A stretch of 64,000 nucleotides of DNA from Clarkia xantiana subsp. parviflora (Eukaryota; Streptophyta; Magnoliopsida; Myrtales; Onagraceae), in assembly GCA_036873135.1 (NCBI GenBank), contig JAPTYO010000017.1, positions 11,036,001-11,100,000 on the forward strand, in the 5' to 3' direction. Below, in pieces: positions 21,564 to 34,600 of this stretch (position 1 is the stretch's first letter; each line of letters opens with the position of its first letter). The notes under the pieces were generated by a model, which saw nothing but the letters and a program-made list of their open reading frames with translations, did no database searches and had not been told where the DNA came from. The position numbers were made by a program, and so were the translations under genes.

Positions 21564-24408
21564 GGGAATAAGAAATATATATATATATATATCAGTTAAC
21601 CAGAAGTTTACTGATGCATAGAGGTAAACCCGAAGTTTTACCCATATAATATGATATTTGGTGTGACCGGTTACAGACCATTCCGGATCACTTAAGATGC
21701 GCAAGACAATATTTGAAAGAACCTGAAGTTTCTCCATAAATTATTTTGATGCTTGCTCTCAAGAAAAATTCATTATGTGATCATCATCAATTAAAATCGG
21801 GACAAAATCCCCTTATTTAAGGAATTATAAAAGGTGAATATGAGCCCATTCACCTGCCATGTGGACCACGATATTATTTTAGATGCATCTACATTATGTT
21901 CACATGTGCGTTGATTATGAATTTGCAAGAATTTCAGATTATTCAATAAAGAATGGTGATGATATTAAAAGTTGATATTTCATATAAGAATCAGACAATT
22001 GCATGTATAGATTCGCAGTATAACATAAAAGTTACAAAGAGCCTCCAATTAAATATCTAAACTGCTACCAATGAGAGCAAATTGAGTACAATTGCATGTT
22101 ATTATGAAAGCAGCAATATAATTGCGCATCCAGCCAATGTATATTACAGTTCTCCCCATTACAACCAACTTTTGGTCAAGAGATAAATTTTCCATAAATG
22201 GATTTTATGACGTGCGACATATATTTGAATTGCTACACCGCAACGCACTAAGATGGGTCTGGAACGTTGGGAAAAATATGTTGGATATAAACAATTTATT
22301 GGGAACAATGATTGATATATATTTAAAGCAAGAATTGCTGATTGTTATTGATGAACAATTTTTCCCAACATTAGAGGGAGAAAAGAAGCAGCTGGCAGAA
22401 AAGAGATTTACTGAAAAAAAAAAAAGTGTTATTATCTCATTTAGATCATCGCATAGTGATAGTATGAACCCGAAGTTCAAAGAGATAAATATTTTCAGAT
22501 ACTGCCTGTTAAGTGACTTTATGAGACCCAGAAAGTCATAAATCAAGTACTAGCTGCAAATGCTCCAATTTGAAATGTCTTGGCATGACAAATTATAATG
22601 AAAAATAATTCACGCCTGAAGTGTGTGATATTGGTTCCAAATATTTTTAACAAGAATGGAGCACATAAAGAAAATAGATAAATATGGTCTTATTACGGAG
22701 GCTATTTCCCAAAAAGGAAAAGAGGCATAACTAAATATGAAACCCCAGAAGTGGTTTCAGGTACCTGAAAATAATTGTAATAAAGAGATCTCGATGAGTT
22801 ATGTCATTATTGAGAAATTATAGAACCATGCTATCAAGTTGTCGACAACTGTTTTGAATATTATTCATGAGTGAATTCATAAAACAAGATGAGGATCTTG
22901 AGCTCAATATGTCAAAGAATCATTATGATTGGCCAAAGCTTGAAAAGACGCAAGTAAGAGCATGAAAAATGCAGAATGTGATAGCCAGTGGATATAAATA
23001 ATTTATGCGTAAATAGATAGCCTCGTAAGATAGGCACAACCCGTGGTACAAAGACTTTTCCGAAGAAAGATGACAATTATTATATGAATCATTTGGTGGA
23101 GCAATAACCTTCAAATACATTATTATGTTGGCAGTACATTCAAGGTTTTAATATGCGTCTCATGATATGAATAATTTAATAGCCTATTTGGGTGGCTAAT
23201 TGATAGTGAAATCCACATAAAAATCCCAGGAGGATTTAAAATGCTAGCATGAATATTTTCAAAAATGTTGGATGATAAAAATATTGTATTGTATACTTTA
23301 CGGGTTGCTTATGGTATATTATCCCCACTATATCAACATTTGAGCTAAGTTGTAGCGAATGCTAATATAAGTTTAAGAATAAAGCAAATTGATATTTGAT
23401 TAGATGAATTGATCACGCTATAGCCGAAAGGGGCATCGCGTGAGGGGGAGAATTTGAAGATATTGAAACTCCTTAAGAGTTTTAAATACAATCAATTTAC
23501 TGATGATGTTAAAATTTAGACGAAATATATTGAAATGACAAATGTTTGGCTCGACCTGAAGATCGAGTACTTAAGATATTGATTGATAATATTCTTGTCC
23601 AATAAGAAAAATGTCTTAAAACTATTTTGCATAGCTACACATCTATTGAGTACCTTAATGGCTGTAAGAATGATAGATTTGAATAAATATATTTTCCGTC
23701 CTCGTGAGATTGATGAAGAACATAATGGTCCAGAAGTACCTTATATAGTGCTACATTAGCTCTAATGTGTCTTGCTAATTACAAGGAACATGCTATATTA
23801 TTGGTTATAAGAAAGATTTAGTTCGTCTCCAATATTGTGAAATTGGAACAAAGTTAATAAAATATTTATGTATCTCCGAGGGACGAATCAAATGAGTTTA
23901 TTATCAGAATCAATTGGCTATGCAAAATGCAAGTTATATCATGAAATGTACAATTATTTTGTATATATAAAGATAATGCAGTTTATATAGCTCCAATTGA
24001 AGAATAATGTTACATCAAAGGAGACAAGACGAAACATATTTTCCCAAGATATTTTTCATCCACGATATTGAGAAGAAGGCAACATAACATCTAATAAGTC
24101 TGTGCGGATTTATTCCCGAATGTTTACCGGCTGCGAATTTGAAGATGGTTGAACAATACTGAATTGCGTCGACTTAATGAAATTACATGATGTCAACATC
24201 AGGGGGAGAATCTACACCGCTGCACTCTTTTTCCCTTAACCAATGTTTTGTCCCACTGGATTTTCCTGGTAAGGTTTTTAACGAGGCAGCTTACAAAAGG
24301 GATCCATAATTGTGTGCTCTTTTTCCTTCACTAGATTTTTATCCCACTGGGTTTTTTCTAGTAAGGTTTTAACGAGGCACAATTCCCTTATGAACATCCA
24401 AGGGGGAG
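21564..24408 (+). pseudogene. Relic of a copia pol gene (reverse transcriptase and RNase H)
   Basis: Short motifs in shifting frames follow copia Pol order. Near 22790 is EISMSYV; near 22930 a DWPK-like block; near 23060-23100 residues like GGAITFKY; near 23222 KIPGGFKM (family IYMKIPEGFKM); near 23730 GPEVPY followed by ALMCLAN (family ALMYLAN); near 24029 TKHIFP of the RNase H region; then a TPLHSFS-type tail. Dozens of stops and indels separate them. This identifies the level-1 element as copia and shows it is long dead. Integrase and gag are not recognisable. Confidence 0.7.
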
Positions 24409-24593
24409 TGTTATGAATATATTATGTGGATGTTCAATATTATGTGTATATATCATCTTCCATATATGGACTTTCCTTGAATTGATTTTACTTCCTCTCC
24501 AAGTCTATATAATCCCTATATAAAGGGCCCATATGTGTGATAATAAGATCATACTCAAGATCTCTCTTCTATTACCTCTCTACTTTCGTAACA
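24409..24593 (+). repeat. 3' LTR of the decayed copia element
   Basis: This is the 185-bp partner of 5606-5790, with TG...CA ends and the same TATATAAA. A purine tract (AAGGGGGAG) precedes it and the target duplication ATAAT follows at 24594-24598. Confidence 0.85.
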
Positions 24594-24598
24594 ATAAT

Positions 24599-25014
24599 AA
24601 ATGTTTTTTTTATTTTATTCTACATGCTAGTTATGATAAATGTTATTTCTTATTTAGACGAGTTAGTCACGTGAATGACATGTATTTTAAAAAAAAAATT
24701 GAAAAATAATATACTAAAATACCAATTTTTTTTTGGCCATGAAAAAAATATTATTGAAATGTTTCTCATGTTAATATGTAACTTTATAATTTTATTTATG
24801 TGATTACTTATGAATGACTAAGTGATTGAGTTAAATATAAAAACTTTTATTAGTATTTTAATTTTTCTTTAATCATGTTTAACTCATGTATACCAATTAT
24901 ATAATAATAAAAAAAAAATTGACAGAATAATATATCCACAAGCGAAACTTGAGTTAGTGAGTTATCCAATAAAAAACCCAAGGTAGCAATTTATCAAGTG
25001 TCCAAACTCCAACT
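24599..25014. other. AT-rich intergenic stretch, no gene seen
   Basis: No coding frame or element termini were recognised between the copia element and the foldback element at 25024. Confidence 0.5.
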
Positions 25015-25023
25015 ATAAGATTA

Positions 25024-25523
25024 AGGGAAAACATATAAATGGTCCTCGAACTTTACCCATTTTTCTATATATGTCCTTAAACTTTATTTTTTTTCTATTG
25101 AGGTACTTGAATTTATCAAATCCATTCTGATATAGTCCTGTCGTTAAATTTTACTGTTAATTGTAGTGATTAGATGCTGACTAAGCGAAATTCAATGACA
25201 TGGACAAACTGGTGTGTCATTGTTTATGGCCACATCATTTTTATTATTTAACTTAAAATAGCAAATACTAAAAGTAAATCTTAAAACAAGATATTTTCCA
25301 TTATTTATTTATTAATTTATTAAGTTTCTAGTTATTGATATATATATTATAAAACTGATGTGGCCATAAATAATGACACGCCAGCTTTTCCCTAGTAAAA
25401 TTTAACAGCAAGACTACAACATAATGGATTTGACAAGTTCAAGTAGCTCAATAGAAAAAAATAAAGTTAAAGGACAGAAACAGAAAAATGGGCAAAGTTT
25501 AAGGAACATATATGTTGTTTTCC
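25024..25523. mobile_element. Foldback Mutator-like element upstream of the QWRF gene
   Basis: The inverted ends read GGGAAAACATATAAATGG and, on the other strand, GGAAAACAACATATATG. Inverted pairing continues inward (AACTTTACCCATTTTTC with GAAAAATGGGCAAAGTTT; TGTGGCCATAAA near 25360 with TTTATGGCCACA near 25225). The flanks ATAAGATTA at 25015-25023 and 25524-25532 are an exact 9-bp duplication, which can be extended to 10. There are no genes. It ends about 240 bp before the QWRF start codon, so it may lie in the promoter region. Confidence 0.8.
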
Positions 25524-25761
25524 ATAAGATTAACTAGTAATCTGATAATTTACCAAAAAAAAAGGTAATTTGATAATAAAAAAAACGTATTTTTAAAATA
25601 AATTCGATTTCAAACTCTTACTCGACTAAAGAAGAATCTACGATATATCTCGCCGGCTAACTGCCTTGAATTTCTGTTATCATCTCCCAACGTTCGCTTT
25701 CAAATGTTGGTTTTATCATCATCTTCAATCCCTCTCTCTCTCAAACGCAGAAGAAGAAGCA

Positions 25762-27729
25762 ATGAAGAATGATAAAGAAACGGCGGTTCAAGAGCAACTC
25801 TTAAAACCCAGAAAACCCAAAGCACGCGAAGTCAGCTCCAGATTCCTCCTGTCTTCTCCGTCTTCAACTCACGAGTCCAGAGTTTTATCCCCGACCATAT
25901 CCTCGTCGTCACCGTCGCGGCAGAAAACTACCGCCACCTTCGAAACTAAGAGACATCAAAAAGCCCACGAAGATTCCAGCTTGAAATCGTCCAACTTGTG
26001 GCCGTCGGCCACCGGAATCTCCTATTCCTCAAGACAAAAGATCGATACTCTTGCCGACCACCTCGGAATTGAGAGGTTGAAGGAAACGTTGGACAAGAAC
26101 ACTGTCGGTTCTAGTGCTCTGTTTCTTAACAAACAGAGAAGTTGCAGAGAAACCCGAAGCTTCGAAACCGATCACGGCGGCGGCAAGAAAGAGAATCACC
26201 GACCCATTCTTGGCGGCTCGATGAGATACACTAAAAAACTCGTCTTCAATGGCAACAACTCCCCGGCGGCGATTTCTGGAAGGTTCTCCGTCGACGGGAT
26301 AATATCAAAATCCGACCTTTTTCCTGATTCGGAATCCGAATGCAGCAACATGTCATCTTCTTCGTCGAGAAAATCCGGTGTCGATATTCCGTCGCGTTAC
26401 ATGAGCAATTTAACGTCAAGAAGAAGCTTTTCGGAATCTTCGAATCCCGATTCCTCGCCTAAACCACAGAAATTCACGATCAAAGGAGCAATTAAGAGAG
26501 CAAGTGGGGCGACGGCGGCGTCCCAATGGGCTCTATCTCCGGGAAGAACAGGATTGTCTCCAGTTTCGAGTAATTCATCGAGGGCCTTGTCATTTTCGGC
26601 CATGAAACCGCCAACCAGTCCTTCGAAACAGAATGGCGTGGAGAAGTTGCTTAGTATGGGACTGGACTTGTTCAAGATGAAGAAATCATCTCCTTGGTCC
26701 CATGATTCGGGAGAAAGTGTTCATCAAATCCGGTTACTCCATAATAGGTTGATCCAATGGAGGACTGTTAATGCTCGAGCTAGTGTAGCAAACCAGAAGA
26801 TGGAGGAAGAAGCCGAGGTTAAATTTAGAATGTTGTTTAAATGAGAAAAGAAAATTAGTTATGGGGATTAATAAATATTTGAAGATTAAATGTTTATATG
26901 TGTACAGAGAAATTTGATATGTGGATGGGGGAGTGTGACGAAGTTGCAGCATTCGATTGTACAGAAGAGAGTGGAAGTGGAGAAACGGCGGCTGGAGATG
27001 AAGCTAAACTTGATTCTCCGTTGTCAGGTCAGGTCAGTAGATAATGTGGGAGCTAGCTAGAATGTTTGTCAATAAGTCTGATTCGTTGTTATGAGCAGAT
27101 GAAGGTGTTGGAAGAATGGAGAGAAATGGAAGGACGACATTGTTCTGGGGTTCTAAAAACTGGTGAATGTTTAAATTCCGTAGTGTGTAGGGTACCCCTC
27201 AAAGACGGCGCTGTGGTACGAATCAAAATGTTTGTTTGTTTTAAAAAGTTATAAGTTATTGCAGCCTAATATTAGTTAGATTGATTGGACAGGGTGAAGC
27301 GGAGTCGACATCATATGCTCTACGGCACGCATCGGATCTTACATCAGCAGTCAAGTTATACATAAATGCACTTGCTCCTCCGGTAATAATGTGGCCCATC
27401 TATTTATATATTATCTTGGGTATGATGGTATTTAAGTAGTGAGTGAGTGTTATAATATATGTTGATGAACTCACAACTCAGGCGGATGAAGCTATGGCGA
27501 TGATGATGGAGTTGGCCAAGGTGGTGAGTCAGGAGAAGCTGCTAATAGAGGAGTGTGTTGAACATATTAGGATCATATCCACTCTTGAGGTAATTAGCTA
27601 GCTAGTGAGGTTTTTTTTTGTGTGGAGAAAATATTATTGATCCAGACTAAATTGCAGGTTCAAGAATGGAGCCTGATGTGCAGTCTACTTCAGCTGAACC
27701 CATCACGGCTACAACAACAGCAGCAGTAA
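25762..27729 (+). CDS. QWRF motif-containing protein (SCO3/EDE1-AUG8 family)
   Basis: The exons are 25762-26831, 26910-27027, 27099-27215, 27293-27382, 27482-27589 and 27658-27729; together they give 524 residues with consistent phases. The first donor is the least certain boundary. I start at ATG 25762 rather than the in-frame ATG at 25666, because the extra 32 residues look like leader sequence. The N-terminal two thirds are serine-, proline- and basic-rich (for example SRFLLSSPSS and ASQWALSPGR), as in microtubule-binding plant proteins of this family. The conserved C-terminal helical region begins HQIRLLHNRLIQWRTVNARA, and later parts read QKRVEVEKRRLEMKLN and KVLEEWREMEG. The family includes EDE1/AUG8 and SNOWY COTYLEDON 3, which bind microtubules. 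The signature QWRF reads QWRT here. It is probably a functional host gene. Confidence 0.87.
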
Positions 27730-28317
27730 CACTAGTTTTGACCACACTATCCCAATTGAAGAAGAAGATTCAAATCCAAGTTGCTGTGGCATTTTAATTT
27801 GAATTTTTTGTTTGTGATTGTGGTGAGAAGAAGTAGGACATAACCTTGATACTATACTAGCAAAAAAAGATATCCATCTAGTTAGATGTTACCAACCCCT
27901 ATTATTGAGGGACGAAATGCTACGCCATGGTTACAATCGGATAGATTAGATTGAGATGAGTATGAATTTAGCTATCAATTCCTACTGGGAAGGAAGAATA
28001 ACAAATCTACTTTCATTGACCATCCATCATCTGCATACATACATAGAATATTGGTTTGAATTTCTTTCTTTCGCTATCAACTTTGTACTTTCTCTTCTAT
28101 CCCAGTGCATTCTCTCTCTCCAAGGCGGGTTAGTTGAGCCTTGATTAGTAGCTAGTTACAAAATGCAGCCTTTCAAGGTTTTATCAACATTGTCAAAGTT
28201 GACCTGGTTTGGGTCTCACAATGGTGGTTCCTATTACCACTTACTTCACTATGTACTCATTAATATGTTATCATACTTTGGCTTCAAATAATGGTTTAAT
28301 TTCATTCAAGATTAAAG
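27730..28317. other. 3' flank of the QWRF gene, no further gene seen
   Basis: This holds the 3' UTR and AT-rich spacer. An open stretch at 27956-28144 has no recognisable similarity and is probably chance. Confidence 0.5.
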
Positions 28318-28467
28318 ATCGTGACTAATCCACACTCGCACCAGGGTCCGCCCGTAAGGGTAAGGTACTGACCATAAATATTTTTCTATTCCTATGATCA
28401 CTAGCGGAGTTTGAACCCCTGACCTCTGGTTAAGGGATAAAGCGCTGAACCACCACACCATATTGCA
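28318..28467 (-). mobile_element. tRNA-derived SINE, copy 1
   Basis: On the minus strand the sequence begins ATGGTGTGGTGGTTCAGCGC, A-box-like, and continues to GGGGTTCAAACTCCGC (about 28404-28419), which resembles an RNA polymerase III B box. The end, GCGAGTGTGGATTAGTC, resembles Au-type plant SINEs. A diverged second copy lies at 38311-38466. I did not find target duplications. Confidence 0.55.
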
Positions 28468-29597
28468 TGATTTGTCATTCTCTAATTTCATCGAGCAATA
28501 TTATTTGTCTTTAGATATATATATATAGGTTAAGTTTAATTATTATGTTGCTAGCAATATTTGAGTAGTTAAGCAAACTGTTAGTTGAAATTTTGTTTTT
28601 GGATATTTTGCTGGCTCAAATTTCACATGTAATTTCTAACTCTTTTAAGATTTATATCTACTATAAACTGAATGGTCACATGTAAAGTACGTGATTGACT
28701 CAATCGGAGTAATTGTTAGTTGATTATGGACATATTTTTTTGGCCAAATGATGATGGAACACATATACAGTTTAAAAACGAGTTTCTACGTAAAAATGGA
28801 AATTAGTAAGTAGAATCTAGTCGTAAAGACGGAACGTATATGCTGAAAAAACTTTCATAATGAAATATATGAATATTTTTATATGTAATTATGCAAAAAA
28901 AATACCAAATAGTAAATATGCTCATTAATAGTCGATAACATATTTTCAATAAAAGATATGGTCCTACTGGTAGTCACCGTGAGCTATTGTTGCGGATTCA
29001 TAAGAAATATTAACAGGTCAAATGAATTTTGATTTTGAAATTTAGGATTCGAGAAACATAAAGGAGATATTGATGATTCTGAAAATATTCAGTATTATTA
29101 AATAATTAATGAATGTTGAACTTGAATGACATATATAAGACAATTTTTGAGTCAATAGAAATCATTTGTGTCACAAATTACAGTTCATGAACAAACTTTC
29201 ATGGGTTTAGTTGATAATTTTTATAGGTTTGACATAATTTATTAAACTTATTTTTTAAGAAAATAATGGTAAAAAATGTAAAAAAGAAAGCGTTTCTACA
29301 CGTTTTTACGACTCTATAAGTTTATTTTACTCATTTCTATTTTGAAAAGGATTATGGTTACGTTGTAACTCGTTTTCTAAAGTAGAAACGTCAAAATCTG
29401 CATTTCTACTAGTTTTTAACTACACAAACATTAGAAAAAATGGCTAACAAAGAGAAATGGTGATAAGAAAAGAACTATTTCATAGAATGAATCATCGTGA
29501 ATTCATTTCAAATAGTCTGTTGGGGCCAGACATCAGCTACTGGGCCCGGGTCGGGAAGTCCACTGGGCCGCAACTCTATTCACGGCTGATTATAGGT
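28468..29597. other. Intergenic stretch, no gene seen
   Basis: This is AT-rich unique-looking sequence. Phrases such as GTTTCTAC and GTAGAAAC recur in both orientations around 28780 and 29300-29410, hinting at another decayed inverted-repeat element, but the ends could not be fixed. Confidence 0.4.
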
Positions 29598-30062
29598 TTT
29601 TATTTAGTGTTAATAACAAATTGGTACCTGAATTTTGAGAAATTTATAAATTGCTGCCTAAACATTAATTTTTAACAAATTTTTATCTGAACTTTTAATT
29701 TCCGAGAAAATTGTTGTATCTGTTTCAATTCCCGTCAAATTGGGGAAAAAAAATTAACTTGTTTCCGCCACATGTAGTCTTTTCATGTGAACCCATGATA
29801 GATTCAACATAAATTGAAAGTATTGTAACGAAATAAATTCAATTGGATGATAAACTGGACTTCTGCCCAATTCGAACAATGTCTTTCAATTGAGCATCCA
29901 ATTGAAGGTGTTTCATTTCAATACTTTCATTTTATGTTTGAATCATTCATGAGTACAAATTAAAAGTTCTCACGTGGCGGAAACATGTTCAATTTGACAG
30001 AAATTGAAACTGAAATAGCAATTTACTTATAAATTGAAAGTTTGGATAGTCAATTTAAAAAT

Positions 30063-30533
30063 TGAAGGAAAACGAACGTACATGCCAAGCAAACCAACAA
30101 CCGAATTAGTACGTAAACAATACGGTAGTTATAGGAACGATACGTTACCTTCGAACGTGGCGGTTTGCGGCGGAAGAGGATCGTTAAGGTCGGTTCGGAA
30201 TCACGGCGGTGACGGGATGCCGGTTGGAGAGGTACGTCACTAAGCGGAGCGTACCTCGGTCTCCACGGATGATAACCCTATAGACAAACTAGAGAGCACT
30301 TGTATACGAGAGTGACGTGGAGAGACTTGTATGAGATGTGTATACTCCTAGACCACCAAGAGAGTCTATATATAGCCAAGGAGAGGCTCATGAGCAGTTA
30401 ACAACTTCGGGGACCCTACACATTGGTCCCCGCTCTTTTTATGGAGCGGTTGTCGACTTCGGGGACTCGACACAACGGTCCCCGATCTCTCCGAGACCTA
30501 CACTAGCACCCCGTATGGGTGCAATATCCTACA
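30063..30533 (-). repeat. 3' LTR of the young copia element
   Basis: This 471-bp LTR is nearly identical to 37544-38023. Minus-strand TATATATAGA lies near 30354. Confidence 0.88.
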
Positions 30534-31627
30534 TCTCCCACTCACACATAACGGGAGTGCTCAGTGTGTGTGGAAACGTATTTCCAACATCTATCTGTCT
30601 TTCATACAGGGCTCACCCGTGCGACCGGCATACTTTGCGAGAGCTAGCTGATGTACATCTGTTAGGAGTATATAGCCTCTCATAGTGAACAACCAACTAG
30701 AGAACTGTTGTACATCTGTTAGGAGTATACAGCCTCTCGAAATGGATAACCAACTAGAGAACGGTAAGTATGCTTGTACCCTAGATCATCGAACCTCATT
30801 TAGGTATCCTCAAAAATCTCATTATACCTTGTATTCACAATCATGAAACTAATTCATGACTGGTGCACCGGTGAACACAATTCGAAAAAGAGGTCCCGTT
30901 GATGATCTTCCTCTTCTCACGATTCCTTCAACACCAACCCGACTCGCTTTTCTAGACATGTCCCGCCAAGCCGAATCTGTAGGTAGCCATTTGGAAACAC
31001 ACTAAGCTAGCGAACATCGTGCTAGGTCTCAAGTCTCTGATCGGAGTCGTGAGGGTACACAATTTAGAACCTTCCAAGGATCTATGGGTCTCACACTGCA
31101 ACAAGTTGAGATTATACTTGTGCAAACCTGTGGTTGCTAATAGCACATACGGTATGAAACGTGTGTCACAACACTTCTCATTTTCCCTGGAGCGTATGTC
31201 ATTTGTCTCACTCAAAGACAGTGTTGTGCAGATTTCATTTCAAATGCCGCATGCACTCGAATAAGAGTTCACTAACTCCCATCCGGCTCTAAGGAAAACT
31301 ATGCAGAAACAAATTCCACTTAACCATCGATGACCGTATGTCAACGACCGACTTATGAATTCGAGTAGTTAGCTCTCTAATCACCCGTTTGATGATTTTA
31401 AACTCAAAATCTTGTCTCATCTCCCGTTGTCACACAGACTTAACGTCACTAAGACGCGGAGGCGGTTGCTCGTGTGAGAGAGCTAACCTTCAGTTTACCC
31501 GACATACATTTATGAAAAATCGCGAATGCACTAACGCAATCCGAATAAAACATGTGTGTGTGAATCAAAACATATTTGATTAAACTGAACATTGTTCATA
31601 ACATGGGAAAACATTACATGAAGTATT
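30534..31627 (-). other. 3' non-coding region of the young copia element
   Basis: The region lies between the pol stop codon and the purine tract. It contains a tandem duplication of about 57 bp at 30648-30763, built on GTACATCTGTTAGGAGTATA and ACCAACTAGAGAAC. No additional gene such as an envelope is recognisable. Confidence 0.5.
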
Positions 31628-34600
31628 TCAAACTCTACGCAGACCTAGAGATTTCACATGTCTAACAAAGGAATCTCTATTCAAAGGCTTAGTCAAAGGA
31701 TCAGCCACCATATCCTTTGTAGAAAAATACTTCACGTTAATCATCTTGCGTGCAACCATGTCCCTCGCGAAATGATACTTGGTATCAATGCGTTTGGTTC
31801 TGTTATGAAACTTAGGATCCTTTGCAAAAGAAATTGCAGCTTGACTGTCACAATAAACCAAAATTGGATCAGTCTTTTTTGCAATATCCATCAGATGCTC
31901 AAGGAACCTCTTTAACCAAACAGCCTCTTGTGTAGCCGTCGCGAGTGCCACATATTCGGCTTCCATGGTAGAAAGGGACACACAAGACTGTTTCTTGCTA
32001 CTCCAAGAGATAGCACCATTGCACATCTTGAACACATAACCATAGGTGGACTTCTGTTCGTCAAGGTCTCCTGAATAGTCGGCATCGCTGTATCCTTCTA
32101 GACGGAGACTCTCGGCACCTCGGTAACAAAGTGCATAATCAGTAGTTCCTTTCAGGTATCTCATGATCCTCTCCACAGCTTTCCAATGTGACGGTCCTGG
32201 ATCAGATTGATATCGACTTACCAAGCCCACGGCCTGACAAATATCTGGTCTAGTGCATACCATTGCATACATCAAACTTCCGACTGCGCTCCTGTATGGT
32301 ACTCGATTCATTTTCTCTCTTTCTTCTTGAGTCTTTGGACACATTTTATTGCTCAAGGCTTGGCCTTTACTGATAGGAGTCTCGATAGGGTTACATGCTT
32401 GCATACTAAACCGTTCTAGAACTTTGTTGATGTAGCTCTCTTGCGAAAGATACAACAACTTCTTTGAACGATCTCTCGAGATCTTTATCCCAAGAATGTA
32501 ATTTGCATCACCCATATCCTTCATCTCAAATTGAGAGGATAACCAGGTATTAACCTTGTTTAAATACTCCATATCATTCCCAGCTATCAATATGTCATCG
32601 ACGTACAATGTCATAAACACGAACTTACTCTTAGACCTTTTGGTATAAACGCAATGGTCGTCATTCATCATGACAAATCCATTATTCACAACCACGTCAT
32701 GAAATCGTTTGTACCATTGTCTCGACGATTGCTTTAGACCATAAATGGACTTTAAGAGTCGACAAACTTTACGTTCGTGACCTTCTACAACGAAGCACTC
32801 AGGTTGCTCCATGTAGATTTCCTCGTCTAAATCTCCATTGAGAAAAGCAGTTTTAACATCCATTTGATGTAATTCAAGGTCTAGGTTAGCTACTATAGCC
32901 AAGATTAGCCGAATTGAGGATAAACGCACGGCTGGAGAAAACGTCTCATCGTAATCTATTTCATATTGTTGCGTATAACCCTTGGCCACTAATTGAGCCT
33001 TATATCGCTCAATCGTGCCATCAGCCTTAAGCTTAATCTTAAGGACCCATTTGGCCCCTATAGCTTTTCGTCCTTGAGGAAGGTCAACTAGATCCCAAAC
33101 CTTGTTGGCCCTCATAGACTCCATTTCCTCTTCCATTGCTTTTGTCCATTTATCTTTAGAAGGGCTTGAAATGGCTTCGGACACATTCCATGGCTCATTT
33201 CATCTTGAAGGAGCATTGAAAAGAGTTCACCACCTTCAATTTCAAACCATCGGCGTGGAATATTTTTGCGGGACCCTCGTCCCATTTGAGGTTAATTTAA
33301 CCTCGTGTCAATACTCCCACTTGGATTAAGATCCATCTCATCACTCCCACTTGGAGCAACAAAGTCGTCTTCATTCGTCACATATGATGAAGGAGGCTGG
33401 TGAGGAATTTCATCATCCCCTAAAATCCTCCCACTCGAATGAGGCGAGCTTTGATGGTCTAAATCATCAGATTCATAAAGAGATAAGTCCTGACCTATCT
33501 CACCCTTCCTAGGAAACTCATCCTCAATGAATTGGACATTGCGCGATTCGTATTCAGTAACGCTCCCACCTTCTTGCATCCCTATAAACACATAACCTTT
33601 AGAGGTTGACGAGTAGCGAACAAACACACTCTTTTTACCTCTCGGGCCCAATTTTCCATATTTATGCGAGAGATCGTGTGTATAGGCTGCACATCCCCAT
33701 GGTTTCAATTCGCTTAATTCCGGACGTCTTCTGGTCCATAGCTCATAATGAGTGGTCGCGACTGATTTCGTAGGCACACGGTTGAGGGCATATGTTGCAG
33801 TCAACAACGCATTGCCCCAAAAGGCAATAGGTAATTGAGCTTGTGCCATCATAGACCTAACCATTTCAAGTAGCGTTCTATTACGTCTCTCCGCTACACC
33901 ATTTTGTTGCGGAGTATGAGGAATTGTCAACTGACGAACGATACCTTTTTCATCACATAACCCTTGGAATTGTGCCGAAAGATACTCACGGCCTCGGTCG
34001 GTCCGAAGGCATTTAATCTTTCGATCTAATTCATTTTCCACTAAGTTCATATAACTCACGAAGCACTTAACTGCGTCTGATTTGGGGGAAATCAAATATA
34101 CATGTCCATAACGGGTATAATCATTGATAAATGTGATAAAGTAATACGCACCGTGCCTGGCCCGAACATTCATGGGCCCGCAAATGTCCGAATGGACTAG
34201 CTCGAGAGGAAATTCAGCTCTGGTTGCCTTTCCAAAAGGCTTTCTGGCGGATTTACCGGCTAGACAACATTCACACTTAGACAATTCCACATGTTGAACG
34301 CCTGGCAGCATATTTTGATTTGCAAGCCGTTGCATCCTTTGTTGGCCGATATGACCTAGTCTAGCATGCCATACATCCATATCGCTATCAAGACCGCGAG
34401 AGGAAGTAATCAATGAGGAACTCGAAGTTTCGTAAACATCCAAGTCTAATATAATATAACCACCAGAAATAAAACCTTGTCCATACAAAGTTGACCCCTT
34501 GGTCAAAGTAAAAACATTCTCATGAAAACATAAACGAAAACCTAACAACATCAAAGCAGAAACTGAAACAACATTCCGTCGGATTTGAGGAGCGTAAATG

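Larger units (their letters stand above)
5606..24593 (+). mobile_element. Decayed Ty1/copia retrotransposon (level 1 of the nest)
   Basis: Two 185-bp LTRs (5606-5790 and 24409-24593) both begin TGTTATGAATATATTATG and end TTTCGTAACA. The 5-bp target duplication ATAAT is exact at 5601-5605 and 24594-24598. A purine-rich tract CCAAGGGGGAG directly precedes the right LTR. Removing the nested insertion (7740-21560 plus its 3-bp duplication) leaves about 5.2 kb, a normal copia size. The internal coding region is riddled with stops and indels, so the element is old, although the LTRs remain very similar. Confidence 0.87.

Noticed and set aside
22122..22541. A 139-residue frame in the copia relic
   Set aside because: It lies within a stop-riddled element and has no recognisable domain; its length is plausible by chance in AT-rich DNA.
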